Shown here one piece after another: positions 1 through 7,100 of a stretch of DNA of 8,690 nt; the stretch's first letter is position 1; every line of letters begins with the position of its first letter. The DNA is taken from the NCBI GenBank assembly GCA_018608735.1, contig JABAYZ010000140.1:1-8690 (forward strand), in the 5' to 3' direction. The translations under genes and the position numbers were made by a program. Below the pieces are notes generated by a model. That model worked only from the letters and a program-made list of their open reading frames with translations. It was not told the DNA's origin and searched no databases. The stretch comes from Flavobacteriaceae bacterium (lineage in GTDB: Bacteria; Bacteroidota; Bacteroidia; Flavobacteriales; Flavobacteriaceae).

Positions 1-3
1 TAG

Positions 4-378
4 TTATTCTGTGCCTAATTTTAATATATTCTCTGTTTCTTTTGCTGCAGAAATGCTGATAATTTCAACAATTTCTATTTTATTTTCCCATAAAATATTA
101 GCATCTTTTTTATTGGATATGATCCCTCTGATTTCTACCTCTACCATGTCGGTATCTGTAGTTTTAAAAGCGGCTGCTTTTTCATTTAATTCTTTTGCAA
201 CATCATTTAAAAACACTCCATAAATTTCGACATCATTTTGTAATACTGCCGCATCTTTAAAAAAGATATAATTACCTTTGATAGTTGTGATCTCATCAGA
301 GATTTCTGTGGTATTTTTCGAGTTATTTTTACATCCTAAAATGGAAATTGTAAAAACAAAAAGTATTAGGTTTTTCAT
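4..378 (-). CDS. Small lipoprotein of unknown function in the suf cluster
   Basis: Encodes 124 residues. The N-terminus is a short lipoprotein signal peptide (residues 1-15) with lipobox ILGC and the lipidated Cys at 16, so the mature protein should be anchored in the cell envelope, outside the cytoplasm. A polar linker (17-33) leads to a compact, strand-rich domain. Its recognisable elements are GNYIFFKDAAVLQ (35-47), IYGVFLND (52-59), DMVEVEIRGII (77-87) and KIEIVEIISIS (100-110). This pattern faintly recalls the small OB-like C-terminal domain of NlpE-type lipoproteins, but that is an impression only and I do not assign a family. It starts 12 bases after the sufB stop, in the same direction, and is probably co-transcribed with it. 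An envelope lipoprotein inside a cytoplasmic Fe-S assembly operon is unexpected. The ORF is certainly real; the function is unknown. Confidence 0.85.
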   Translation of the reverse strand: MKNLILFVFTISILGCKNNSKNTTEISDEITTIKGNYIFFKDAAVLQNDVEIYGVFLNDVAKELNEKAAAFKTTDTDMVEVEIRGIISNKKDANILWENKIEIVEIISISAAKETENILKLGTE

Positions 379-390
379 AGTATTAGTTTT

Positions 391-1839
391 TTATCCTACA
401 GAACCTTCGAGGCTGATTTCTAATAATTTTTGAGCTTCTACAGCAAATTCCATAGGGAGTTTATTTAGGACTTCTTTACTGAATCCATTGACGATTAATG
501 CGATAGCTTTTTCAGTGTCAATGCCTCTTTGATTACAGTAAAAAATTTGGTCTTCTCCAATTTTACTAGTCGTTGCTTCATGCTCTACCTGAGCAGATTT
601 GTTTTTGGCTTCGATATATGGAAAGGTGTGTGCGCCACATTCATTTCCCATCAACAAACTGTCACATTGAGAAAAATTCCGAGCATTGTCTGCTCTGGAG
701 CTTATTTGAACCAATCCTCTATAACTGTTTTGTGATTTCCCTGCAGAAATCCCCTTGCTAATAATGGTTGATTTTGTATTCTTCCCAAGGTGAATCATTT
801 TTGTTCCAGTATCTGCTTGTTGGTGGTTGTTGGTTACGGCAATTGAATAAAACTCACCAATAGAGTTATCCCCTTTTAGGATACATGATGGGTATTTCCA
901 AGTCACTGCACTTCCAGTTTCCACTTGAGTCCAAGAAATTTTAGCATCTTTTTCACAGATGCCTCGTTTGGTTACAAAGTTATACACGCCTCCAACACCT
1001 TCGGCATTACCGGGGTACCAGTTTTGCACGGTAGAATATTTAATTTCAGCAGCATCCAAAGCAATCAATTCTACAACCGCAGCGTGTAATTGGTTTTCAT
1101 CTCTACTAGGAGCTGTACAGCCTTCGAGGTAGCTTACATAACTTCCTTCATCCGCAATTAAAAGTGTGCGTTCAAATTGACCGGTTCCGCCTTGATTGAT
1201 TCTAAAATATGTAGAGAGTTCCATTGGACATCTCACGCCTTTAGGAATATAGCAAAAACTACCATCGCTAAATACAGCACTGTTTAGTGCAGCATAATAG
1301 TTATCGGTTGTGGGAACTACTGTTCCAATATGTTTTCTAACGAGTTCTGGATGCTCTTTGATCGCCTCAGAAATACTCATAAAAATGATGCCTTTTTCAC
1401 CAAGTGTCTTTTTAAAGGTAGTCGCAACCGATACAGAATCTACTACAATGTCCATAGCGACGTTGTTCATTTTTTTCTGTTCATCTATAGAAATTCCTAA
1501 CTTTTTGTACATTGCTAGTAGGTCGGGATCGACATCATCTAGGGTTTTATTTGGATCGATAGAGGCTGGTGCTGAGTAATACGCAATCGCCTGAAAATCG
1601 GGTTTTTGATATTTTACATTCGCCCAGTCTGGTTCTTCCATCGCTTTCCAAACTTTGAAAGCTTCCAAACGCCATTCGGTCATCCATTCCGGTTCTTCTT
1701 TCTTTTTTGAAATGGCACGCACGATGGATTCGTCCAAACCAATAGGAAATGTTTCAGAATCTATATCTGTATAAAAACCATATTCGTATTCTTTGGTTTT
1801 TAATTCTTCTCTTAAATCATCTTCGGTGTACTTACTCAT
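391..1839 (-). CDS. sufB: Fe-S cluster assembly scaffold SufB
   Basis: SufB is the cytoplasmic scaffold of the SUF system. With SufC (ATPase) and SufD it forms SufBC2D, which builds Fe-S clusters using sulfur from SufS/SufE. The product is 482 residues, normal full length for bacterial SufB. The central region has the family's right-handed beta-helix with EGCTAP (Cys241) and NWYPGNAEGVGGVYNFVTKR (283-302). The C-terminal part carries GNECGAHTFPY, whose Cys401 matches the Cys regarded as the key cluster or persulfide site in the E. coli protein. It is followed by VEHEATTSKIGED (418-430) and the terminal EFAVEAQKLLEISLEGSVG, both hallmarks of SufB rather than SufD. It lies 18 bases downstream of the A-type carrier gene and 12 bases upstream of a small lipoprotein gene. 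sufC and sufD are expected to the left, outside the window. Identification is very secure. Confidence 0.97.
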   Translation of the reverse strand: MSKYTEDDLREELKTKEYEYGFYTDIDSETFPIGLDESIVRAISKKKEEPEWMTEWRLEAFKVWKAMEEPDWANVKYQKPDFQAIAYYSAPASIDPNKTLDDVDPDLLAMYKKLGISIDEQKKMNNVAMDIVVDSVSVATTFKKTLGEKGIIFMSISEAIKEHPELVRKHIGTVVPTTDNYYAALNSAVFSDGSFCYIPKGVRCPMELSTYFRINQGGTGQFERTLLIADEGSYVSYLEGCTAPSRDENQLHAAVVELIALDAAEIKYSTVQNWYPGNAEGVGGVYNFVTKRGICEKDAKISWTQVETGSAVTWKYPSCILKGDNSIGEFYSIAVTNNHQQADTGTKMIHLGKNTKSTIISKGISAGKSQNSYRGLVQISSRADNARNFSQCDSLLMGNECGAHTFPYIEAKNKSAQVEHEATTSKIGEDQIFYCNQRGIDTEKAIALIVNGFSKEVLNKLPMEFAVEAQKLLEISLEGSVG

Positions 1840-1857
1840 ACCACTAATAAAATTATA

Positions 1858-2187
1858 TTATAAAGAAAAAGATTCTCCACACCCACAAGTACGATTTGCA
1901 TTGGGGTTATTAAACACAAATCCAGCGCCATTTAGGCCACCAGAATATTCTAAAGTTGTTCCAATTAGATACAAAAAACTTTTGGAATCAACCACGATTT
2001 TTACGCCGTTATCTTCAAATAATTTATCGCTTTCTCCTTGAGATTTGTCAAATTTTAAATCATAAGACAATCCTGAGCATCCCCCGCTTTTAACACCCAC
2101 TCGGACATAGTCATTGCTAGGATCAAATCCATCATCTTGCATTAATTGCAAGACTTTATTTTTGGCTGTTTCAGATACTTTTATCAT
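1858..2187 (-). CDS. A-type Fe-S carrier, IscA/SufA/HesB family
   Basis: A 109-residue protein of the HesB/IscA family, which binds Fe-S clusters (or iron) and passes them to apo-proteins. The three ligand cysteines are present: Cys37 in SGGCSGL, and Cys101 and Cys103 in the C-terminal TCGCGESF. The family segment SKSFLYLIGTTLEYSGGLNGAGFVFNNPN is intact at 68-96. The reading frame stays open upstream to another ATG at 2235, but I chose the start at 2187. It gives the family-typical N-terminus MIKVSETAKNKV, and the upstream extension runs straight through a perfect -7 promoter element (2222-2229). The gene is first in the cluster and sits 18 bases before sufB, so it probably serves the SUF machinery. 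Whether it should be called sufA or iscA cannot be settled from sequence. Confidence 0.95.
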   Translation of the reverse strand: MIKVSETAKNKVLQLMQDDGFDPSNDYVRVGVKSGGCSGLSYDLKFDKSQGESDKLFEDNGVKIVVDSKSFLYLIGTTLEYSGGLNGAGFVFNNPNANRTCGCGESFSL

Positions 2188-2221
2188 AGTGTGCTTATGT
2201 AGATACTTTCTAAATAGTGTG

Positions 2222-2229
2222 CAAATATA
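2222..2229 (-). promoter_or_regulatory. Bacteroidetes -7 promoter box for the A-type carrier/sufB operon
   Basis: Read on the minus strand, this is TATATTTG, an exact match to the Bacteroidetes -7 element TAnnTTTG. Transcription would begin around 2213-2218, giving a leader of roughly 25-30 bases before the ATG at 2187. No clear -33 TTG stands at the usual distance upstream, so the promoter may be weak or helped by a regulator. A perfect 12-base palindrome (2265-2276) lies about 35 bases upstream of the box. Confidence 0.5.
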
Positions 2230-2294
2230 CAACATAAGGAGGGGATTTCCATAGATCCTAACATTATATTAATATATGGGTTTATAGCTTTTGC

Positions 2295-3371
2295 CTATGG
2301 ATTTAAATAATCGGGATTACGTATAAAATCTTGGTCAGTTAAAGTTAAAAGAAACGCCTTAAGATCGTGTTTTTCCTGAGGTGTGAGTTGTACTCCTCCT
2401 TGACTTACTTTTTTCATTAGAGGGTCAATTGTTGGTGAGTTTTTTAAGCCTTCACTGTAGTGGTTTATCACATCGTCTAGGGTTTCAAATCGACCATCAT
2501 GCATATATGGTGCCGTAAAGGCAAGGTTTCTTAAGGATGGCGACCGAAATTTACCGTTGTCTGCGGGGTCTCCAGTAACTCGCCCAAGACCACGATCGGT
2601 AATAATGGCGTCTAAACCGTTATTATGAAATTTATTATCTGTCCAAAGTGGATTATTGTCACTGCCATGACAGTGAAAACAATCGCCTTTTGTTTCGTCC
2701 ATAAAAATATTAAACCCATTTATTTCTGCTGGAGTTAAGGTGGCAGTCCCCAAAAGGTGTTTGTCAAATTTTGAATTTGCCGAAATGAGTGTACGCTCAA
2801 ACTGAGCAATGGCTTTAGAAACCAAAACGGAGTCAATTGTCACGCTGCCAAATGCGGCACTAAAAAGTTCAGGATATTCGGGATGCTGTTGTAGTTTTTC
2901 AGTAACAGCGTTCCAAGTGGTATGCATTTCAATAGGGTCGGTAACAGGTTTAAACGCTTGATTTTCAAGTCCAGAATCTCGACCATCCCAAAAAAATCTG
3001 TTGTCATAATTCCAAGCCAAATTGAATAAAGGCATTGAATTCCTATGACCAAATAGTCCGTCAATACCATCACTAAAGCGTGTGTCATCTGTGAAAGCAT
3101 TTGTGACACGATGACAACCAGCACACGCCAATGAATTATCATCAGATAGAATAGGGTCAAAAAATAGCTTTTTTCCCAAGGCTATTCCTTCTTTTGTCTG
3201 TGGGTTGTTTGATGGAATAACAGGATCAAGGATCAGATCTTGAAAAAGTTGAGGAATTTGAAGCGCACTTGGAGTGGGTTTATTTATATACGGATCTTCT
3301 GAGTCATCATCACATGAAATGATAAGCATGGGAAGTAAAAAAATAAAAATATAGGGTTTTATAATTTTCAT
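2295..3371 (-). CDS. Di-heme cytochrome c peroxidase / MauG-family lipoprotein (MbnH-like)
   Basis: A 358-residue envelope protein of the bacterial di-heme peroxidase superfamily. Members use two c-type hemes either to reduce H2O2 or, in the MauG and MbnH branches, to oxidise residues of a partner protein. A lipoprotein signal ends at Cys20 (lipobox IISC) and is followed by an acidic stretch, DDDSEDP. Heme-binding motifs are CAGCH (83-87) and CFHCH (231-235), the normal pair. Trp128 in FFWDGR fits the conserved inter-heme tryptophan. The C-terminal block FRSPSLRNLAFTAPYMHDGR (275-294) is typical of the superfamily and includes Met290, a possible distal heme ligand. The gene begins 6 bases after the MbnP-family gene and is last in the four-gene operon. 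This pairing suggests an MbnH-like role acting on the MbnP-like neighbour (inference); a plain H2O2 peroxidase is the alternative. Family call secure, substrate unknown. Confidence 0.93.
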   Translation of the reverse strand: MKIIKPYIFIFLLPMLIISCDDDSEDPYINKPTPSALQIPQLFQDLILDPVIPSNNPQTKEGIALGKKLFFDPILSDDNSLACAGCHRVTNAFTDDTRFSDGIDGLFGHRNSMPLFNLAWNYDNRFFWDGRDSGLENQAFKPVTDPIEMHTTWNAVTEKLQQHPEYPELFSAAFGSVTIDSVLVSKAIAQFERTLISANSKFDKHLLGTATLTPAEINGFNIFMDETKGDCFHCHGSDNNPLWTDNKFHNNGLDAIITDRGLGRVTGDPADNGKFRSPSLRNLAFTAPYMHDGRFETLDDVINHYSEGLKNSPTIDPLMKKVSQGGVQLTPQEKHDLKAFLLTLTDQDFIRNPDYLNP

Positions 3372-3377
3372 TTTTGT

Positions 3378-4148
3378 TTAATTGATATTTTCTAAAGTAA
3401 ATACATTTTTCCCGTTTTCATGTATCATAATTTGCGCCGTTGAATTAGGCATGAGCATTTGATTATAAACGTTAAGATCCCAAGTGTGTGGGTTTTTGAA
3501 CCATTCGGCAATATTCATGGCAATACTAAGTTCTAAATTACCACCAACAGTAATCTCGCCCAAATTGACTTTAAAAAAGGTGTTTTTTGGAAAGGTTGGG
3601 GCATCCCCAGGATTGTCTACGGCACGAATGGCATGGTAGTTAAATCCTTGTGCTTGTCCAATATTGTTTATGAATTTTCCATCGAATTGCATGAAGTGAT
3701 AGCCACCTCCTAGCATGTTTGGAACGTTCCAAGATGCGGCATTAAGGTCGGGGTAAATACTAGAAGTGTTTTTTTCATTCCTCAATCCAAACGTGAACGA
3801 CACATTTCTGTAGGTCCCAGTTTCGATTTTGCCTGCTGGAGTGTGGGATAAGCTGGATTGATTGGAAAGATCTATTAAATGATAGTCTTCTAACACAATA
3901 CTTTGACCATTCGTTTTTGTGAATTCAATATCTGAAATCAAATACCGTAAACGTTCGATGCTTAAAACATCTGCCTTCGCATTTGTAAACTTTAAGTCAT
4001 TAAAGTCGGCGTTAGTAACAGGAGTATCATCCCAGTAATGAGAAAAATTTAAAGTGACATTTGCGGGAGACTTCGTATCGTTTGTGTCAGAGCTACAGCC
4101 TAACAGAATTGCAAAAATTAATGTATGTAAACTATAGAGCCTTTTCAT
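3378..4148 (-). CDS. MbnP-family lipoprotein (putative copper-binding partner of the di-heme enzyme)
   Basis: A 256-residue lipoprotein with lipobox LLGC (Cys18) and a Ser/Thr/Asp-rich linker. The rest resembles the MbnP family: a strand-rich N-terminal part (VTLNFSHYWDDTPV, 31-44), the very typical IERLRYLISDIEF (64-76), LIDLSN (91-96), and a central GGGYHFMQFDGKF (147-159), where family members usually carry an aromatic-rich GY[I/K]F...L[E/D]G block. In methanobactin-associated MbnP, a di-heme MbnH enzyme oxidises a Trp to kynurenine and so creates a copper site. Candidate tryptophans here are 39, 140, 216 and 223; Trp140 sits just before the central block. The start overlaps the upstream stop by 4 bases (ATGA), and the di-heme enzyme gene follows after 6 bases, implying translational coupling. 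Family assignment is from motif recall and fairly confident; copper binding is inferred. Confidence 0.83.
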   Translation of the reverse strand: MKRLYSLHTLIFAILLGCSSDTNDTKSPANVTLNFSHYWDDTPVTNADFNDLKFTNAKADVLSIERLRYLISDIEFTKTNGQSIVLEDYHLIDLSNQSSLSHTPAGKIETGTYRNVSFTFGLRNEKNTSSIYPDLNAASWNVPNMLGGGYHFMQFDGKFINNIGQAQGFNYHAIRAVDNPGDAPTFPKNTFFKVNLGEITVGGNLELSIAMNIAEWFKNPHTWDLNVYNQMLMPNSTAQIMIHENGKNVFTLENIN

Positions 4149-5488
4149 TTTAATTTGAGTATTAATAGGTCTGTAAACCCCTTATTTTCAGAGATATCTC
4201 CATTGGAACTACTAGAGTCTCCAACGGCTACAATAGTTTGGTTATTGAGTTCAACAACATCATTAAAAAAATCTGTTTCACTCCCACCAATTGATTTCTC
4301 CCATTCCAAATCTCCACTACTATTTATTTTTAACAGCCAAGCATCATTCTGTCCTTTATTGGTGGTAAGATTTCCATCGCTACTTCTCGAACTTCCCGAA
4401 ATTAAAAACCCGTTATCTTGTGTTTTTGAAATGGATCTTCCGACATCAAAGTTGCTGCCCCCAAAGGTTTTCTCCCAAAGTACAGTGCCATTAGGACTTA
4501 TTTTTAAAGCCCATAAATCCGCTGCTCCATTATTTAGAGATACGTTTAAATCATTACTTCTAGTATCTCCAACAATCAGATAATTCCCATCACTTGTTTG
4601 GCTAATAGCCCGCGCCTCATCAATTTCACTGCCTCCGAACGATTTTTCCCAAACTAATGCTCCTGTGTTAGAGATTTTAATCACCCAAAAATCATATCCA
4701 CCATTAGCATTTGAAATATCTACATCATCGCTATCAGAAGAGCCCACAATAATATAGCCATCATCTTCAGTTTGAATAGCATCGTAGGCAGTATCCGTAA
4801 AGGATCCACCATAGTAGTTACTCCATTCTCTTATGCCACTGGCGTTTAATTTAATGACCCAATAATCGCCACCTGCATGCCGTCGTTCAGCCGAGCTTCG
4901 ATCGCCTTGACCATTTGAGGCAGAGACATCTAAAACTCCTGACAATAAGTAACCCTCATCATTGGTTTGAATGATAGAATAAGGGGTGTCGGTCCCTGCA
5001 AATCCAAATGTATATTCCCAAGAAATTGAGCCTCCGCTATCTAGTTTAGATACCCAAAAATCATCAAAACCGGCATTTTCGGAAACATCAAGATCATTAC
5101 TTTTGCTTTTTCCAATGACAACATATCCATTGTCGGAAGTTTGAATTAAATCAATTCCACGATCGTCACCACTTCCGCCGTATGTGTTTTGCCATTGTAA
5201 TTGATTTGCTGCGTCATATTTTATGAGCCAATAGTCATACGATTCGTTTGTTTTGTTAGTAATGTCACCATCCATACTTTGAGTGAACCCCAAAATAGCA
5301 TATCCGCCGTCTGTGGTTTTGATGACTGCTGTTGCACTTTCATTTTTTGATCCTCCTAAGGTCTTTACAAAATCAATCTCAATCTCCGTTTTTTGAACTG
5401 TAGGAGTTCCGTTATCCTCAGAGCAGTTTATAAGAAATAAAGCAATTACTAGTAGAGAAAACAACTGATATTTAGAGGTTTTATGCAT
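4145..5488 (-). CDS. Seven-bladed beta-propeller lipoprotein
   Basis: Encodes 447 residues. A signal peptide (1-21) ends in LINC with Cys22 as the likely lipidation site; Asn at -1 is unusual for a lipobox. The rest is seven tandem repeats beginning near residues 42, 101, 159, 224, 282, 340 and 398. The pattern is [KN]x[FLY]GGS...D, then QTxDxGYxxxGxSxS, then DxWxxKLxxxGxxxWE. Repeat length is 58-59 residues except the third (65), which carries an extra charged loop (about 190-207). The last repeat ends with the protein at LKLK. Seven blades suggest a complete propeller. There is no T9SS sorting domain, which fits lipid anchoring. Related repeat proteins are common in Bacteroidetes, usually of unknown function, and binding or scaffolding is a reasonable guess. 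It lies 6 bases after the choice-of-anchor-B gene and overlaps the MbnP-family start by 4 bases. Confidence 0.9.
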   Translation of the reverse strand: MHKTSKYQLFSLLVIALFLINCSEDNGTPTVQKTEIEIDFVKTLGGSKNESATAVIKTTDGGYAILGFTQSMDGDITNKTNESYDYWLIKYDAANQLQWQNTYGGSGDDRGIDLIQTSDNGYVVIGKSKSNDLDVSENAGFDDFWVSKLDSGGSISWEYTFGFAGTDTPYSIIQTNDEGYLLSGVLDVSASNGQGDRSSAERRHAGGDYWVIKLNASGIREWSNYYGGSFTDTAYDAIQTEDDGYIIVGSSDSDDVDISNANGGYDFWVIKISNTGALVWEKSFGGSEIDEARAISQTSDGNYLIVGDTRSNDLNVSLNNGAADLWALKISPNGTVLWEKTFGGSNFDVGRSISKTQDNGFLISGSSRSSDGNLTTNKGQNDAWLLKINSSGDLEWEKSIGGSETDFFNDVVELNNQTIVAVGDSSSSNGDISENKGFTDLLILKLK

Positions 5489-5494
5489 AAGCGA

Positions 5495-7069
5495 TTAATT
5501 ACTTTTTTTAATAACAAATAGTCCACGTTCAATGTCACTGATCACAATATTACCGCTCTCAAAAAATGGATATACATTCCATACACCATTAAATCCAACA
5601 CTATTGTTTTCGGGAAAGGTGTCAAAAAAACCAATTTCGGTTATAGTATTGCTATTAATTTGAGATAAATCAAATATACGAACACCTGCTCGATAACTAG
5701 CTAAAAAATAATTGTTTCCATTGACATATCCGTTATGATCTATGGCTCGTGTAGCACCTAAATAATCAAAATCATACACAGGGTTATCTAGATCTGACAT
5801 GTCGAATATTAATGTTCGAGTGTTGTTTCCAATATCTCGTTCATCAAGCTCATCACCTACAATAAAATGGGTCAGATCTTCTGTAAACCATCCTTGGTGG
5901 GTATAACCAATATTAGAGTATGTAACGGTTGATAAAATCACTGGATTTGCCTTGTTTGTAACATCGGCAATTACAACTTCATTTTCGTTACTGCCTATCA
6001 ATATTTCTTTTCCAATATGGTCTGTATCTGGCCCCGTGTAGCTAACAACCTGCACGTCGTGCGAATAGCCTCCAGCTCCAAAGCTGCCTTCGGACACTGG
6101 GGATGTAGGGTTTTGGAGGTTTATAAATAGGGCGCCACCAGAGCTCTGACTGGTGCCAACTACATAAGCATAGCCAGAAGTTTCGTTAATAAAAATATTA
6201 TGGGCCCTGCCAAAGTCTGTAAAATGCGTGTCGGCAGTAAAGGTTTCTGGCGTATTTGAAACATTTCGTAAGCGCGTGAGGTCAAAAACTTGCATGCCAT
6301 GTCCGCTAGCTTCACTTACAATAAAGGCATGATTTTGATAGACTTTGATATCTCTCCACGAACTATTTACGGTGGCAGTAGGAAGAATCCCGACAAGTAT
6401 AGGGACAAGGGGATTACTGATATCCACAAAAGCCGCATGAGAATTGAGTCCTACAAGTGCATATTCTTTATTCGTTGTTGGGTCGGTCCAGCCCCAAGAA
6501 TCATTTCCAGATAGACTTCCTCCAGCAGCAGCTGGAGTCAAATCCTCTAAAGACATATAGCTCAAAAGGTCATAGCCATTACAAGGGTATATGTCTGCCA
6601 TACCGTTCTCGCAAGGGATTTTTTGTTCACAAACATCTCCGATACCGTCTCCATCCAAATCTTCTTGATCTGGGTTTGCTGTTTCTGGACAGTTGTCTTC
6701 GGAGTCAATTATAGTATCTCCATCCGTATCGGTATTATCTATAGGTTCACAAGCATCACCAATGCCGTCACCATCGGAATCTAGTTGGTCGAGGTTTGCA
6801 ATCTCTGGACAGTTGTCTTCAGAGTCAATTATTGTGTCGCCGTCTGTATCCGTGTCATCTGTTGGGTCACAGGCATCTCCGATACCGTCTCCATCCAAAT
6901 CTTCTTGATCTGGGTTCGCAATTTGAACGCAGTTATCAATACTATCTATAATCCCATCTCCATCGGAATCTGTTGCTACAGCTCCTGTGGGTTCGGAGCT
7001 ACAGGAGATTGCTAAGCCAATTCCTATATAAATGCATAGTAATTTTAAAAAACGGGTCGTCAGACACAT
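5495..7069 (-). CDS. Choice-of-anchor-B family lipoprotein with thrombospondin type 3 repeats
   Basis: Encodes 524 residues from the ATG at 7069. I preferred this start because it gives a compact signal peptide ending in AISC with Cys23; an ATG at 7105 would add 12 polar residues and cannot be excluded. Residues 34-148 are three thrombospondin type 3 repeats of 40 residues (DxDGDxIIDSxDNCPxxANxDQxDxDGDGIGDxC), which bind calcium through the Asp ladders. Two further Cys (153, 163) form a short linker. From about 165 to the end lies the choice-of-anchor-B domain, a propeller made of LVIVD-like repeats such as HAAFVDISNPLVPILVG, HGMQVFDLTRLR and AGVRIFDLSQINS. Relatives use different cell-surface anchors; here the anchor is the N-terminal lipid, and no C-terminal sorting domain is present. 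It is first in the four-gene operon, so its product may set up an envelope complex with the downstream proteins (inference). Confidence 0.9.
   Translation of the reverse strand: MCLTTRFLKLLCIYIGIGLAISCSSEPTGAVATDSDGDGIIDSIDNCVQIANPDQEDLDGDGIGDACDPTDDTDTDGDTIIDSEDNCPEIANLDQLDSDGDGIGDACEPIDNTDTDGDTIIDSEDNCPETANPDQEDLDGDGIGDVCEQKIPCENGMADIYPCNGYDLLSYMSLEDLTPAAAGGSLSGNDSWGWTDPTTNKEYALVGLNSHAAFVDISNPLVPILVGILPTATVNSSWRDIKVYQNHAFIVSEASGHGMQVFDLTRLRNVSNTPETFTADTHFTDFGRAHNIFINETSGYAYVVGTSQSSGGALFINLQNPTSPVSEGSFGAGGYSHDVQVVSYTGPDTDHIGKEILIGSNENEVVIADVTNKANPVILSTVTYSNIGYTHQGWFTEDLTHFIVGDELDERDIGNNTRTLIFDMSDLDNPVYDFDYLGATRAIDHNGYVNGNNYFLASYRAGVRIFDLSQINSNTITEIGFFDTFPENNSVGFNGVWNVYPFFESGNIVISDIERGLFVIKKSN
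6626..6970 (-). repeat. Three 120-base coding repeats (thrombospondin type 3)
   Basis: The DNA for the calcium-binding repeats has an exact 120-base period. A 43-base segment is identical at 6634-6676 and 6874-6916, two units apart, while the middle copy (from 6754) differs at many positions. A different segment is shared by neighbouring units, starting at 6684 and 6804. The mosaic suggests duplication followed by partial homogenisation. The locus could expand or contract by slippage or recombination while staying in frame. Confidence 0.85.
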
Positions 7070-7100
7070 ATATTTATGGGCTTTGTTGGGGCTTGAGTAG

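Noticed and set aside
2249..2301. Inverted repeat TCCATAG/CTATGGA as terminator of the lipoprotein operon
   Set aside because: Only 7 bases pair around a loop of about 40 bases, there is no T-run, and one arm overlaps the stop codon; too weak to call.
2840..3160. 106-residue minus-strand open frame inside the di-heme peroxidase gene
   Set aside because: It overlaps a clearly functional gene in another frame and shows no domain or signal; it is a shadow frame.
4155..4583. 142-residue plus-strand open frame opposite the propeller gene
   Set aside because: It is antisense to regular propeller repeats and has no recognisable family.
6457..7015. Several plus-strand open frames opposite the thrombospondin repeats
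   Set aside because: Their repetitive Ser/Pro/Val-rich composition is the antisense reflection of the Asp/Gly repeats; the minus-strand reading is well supported.
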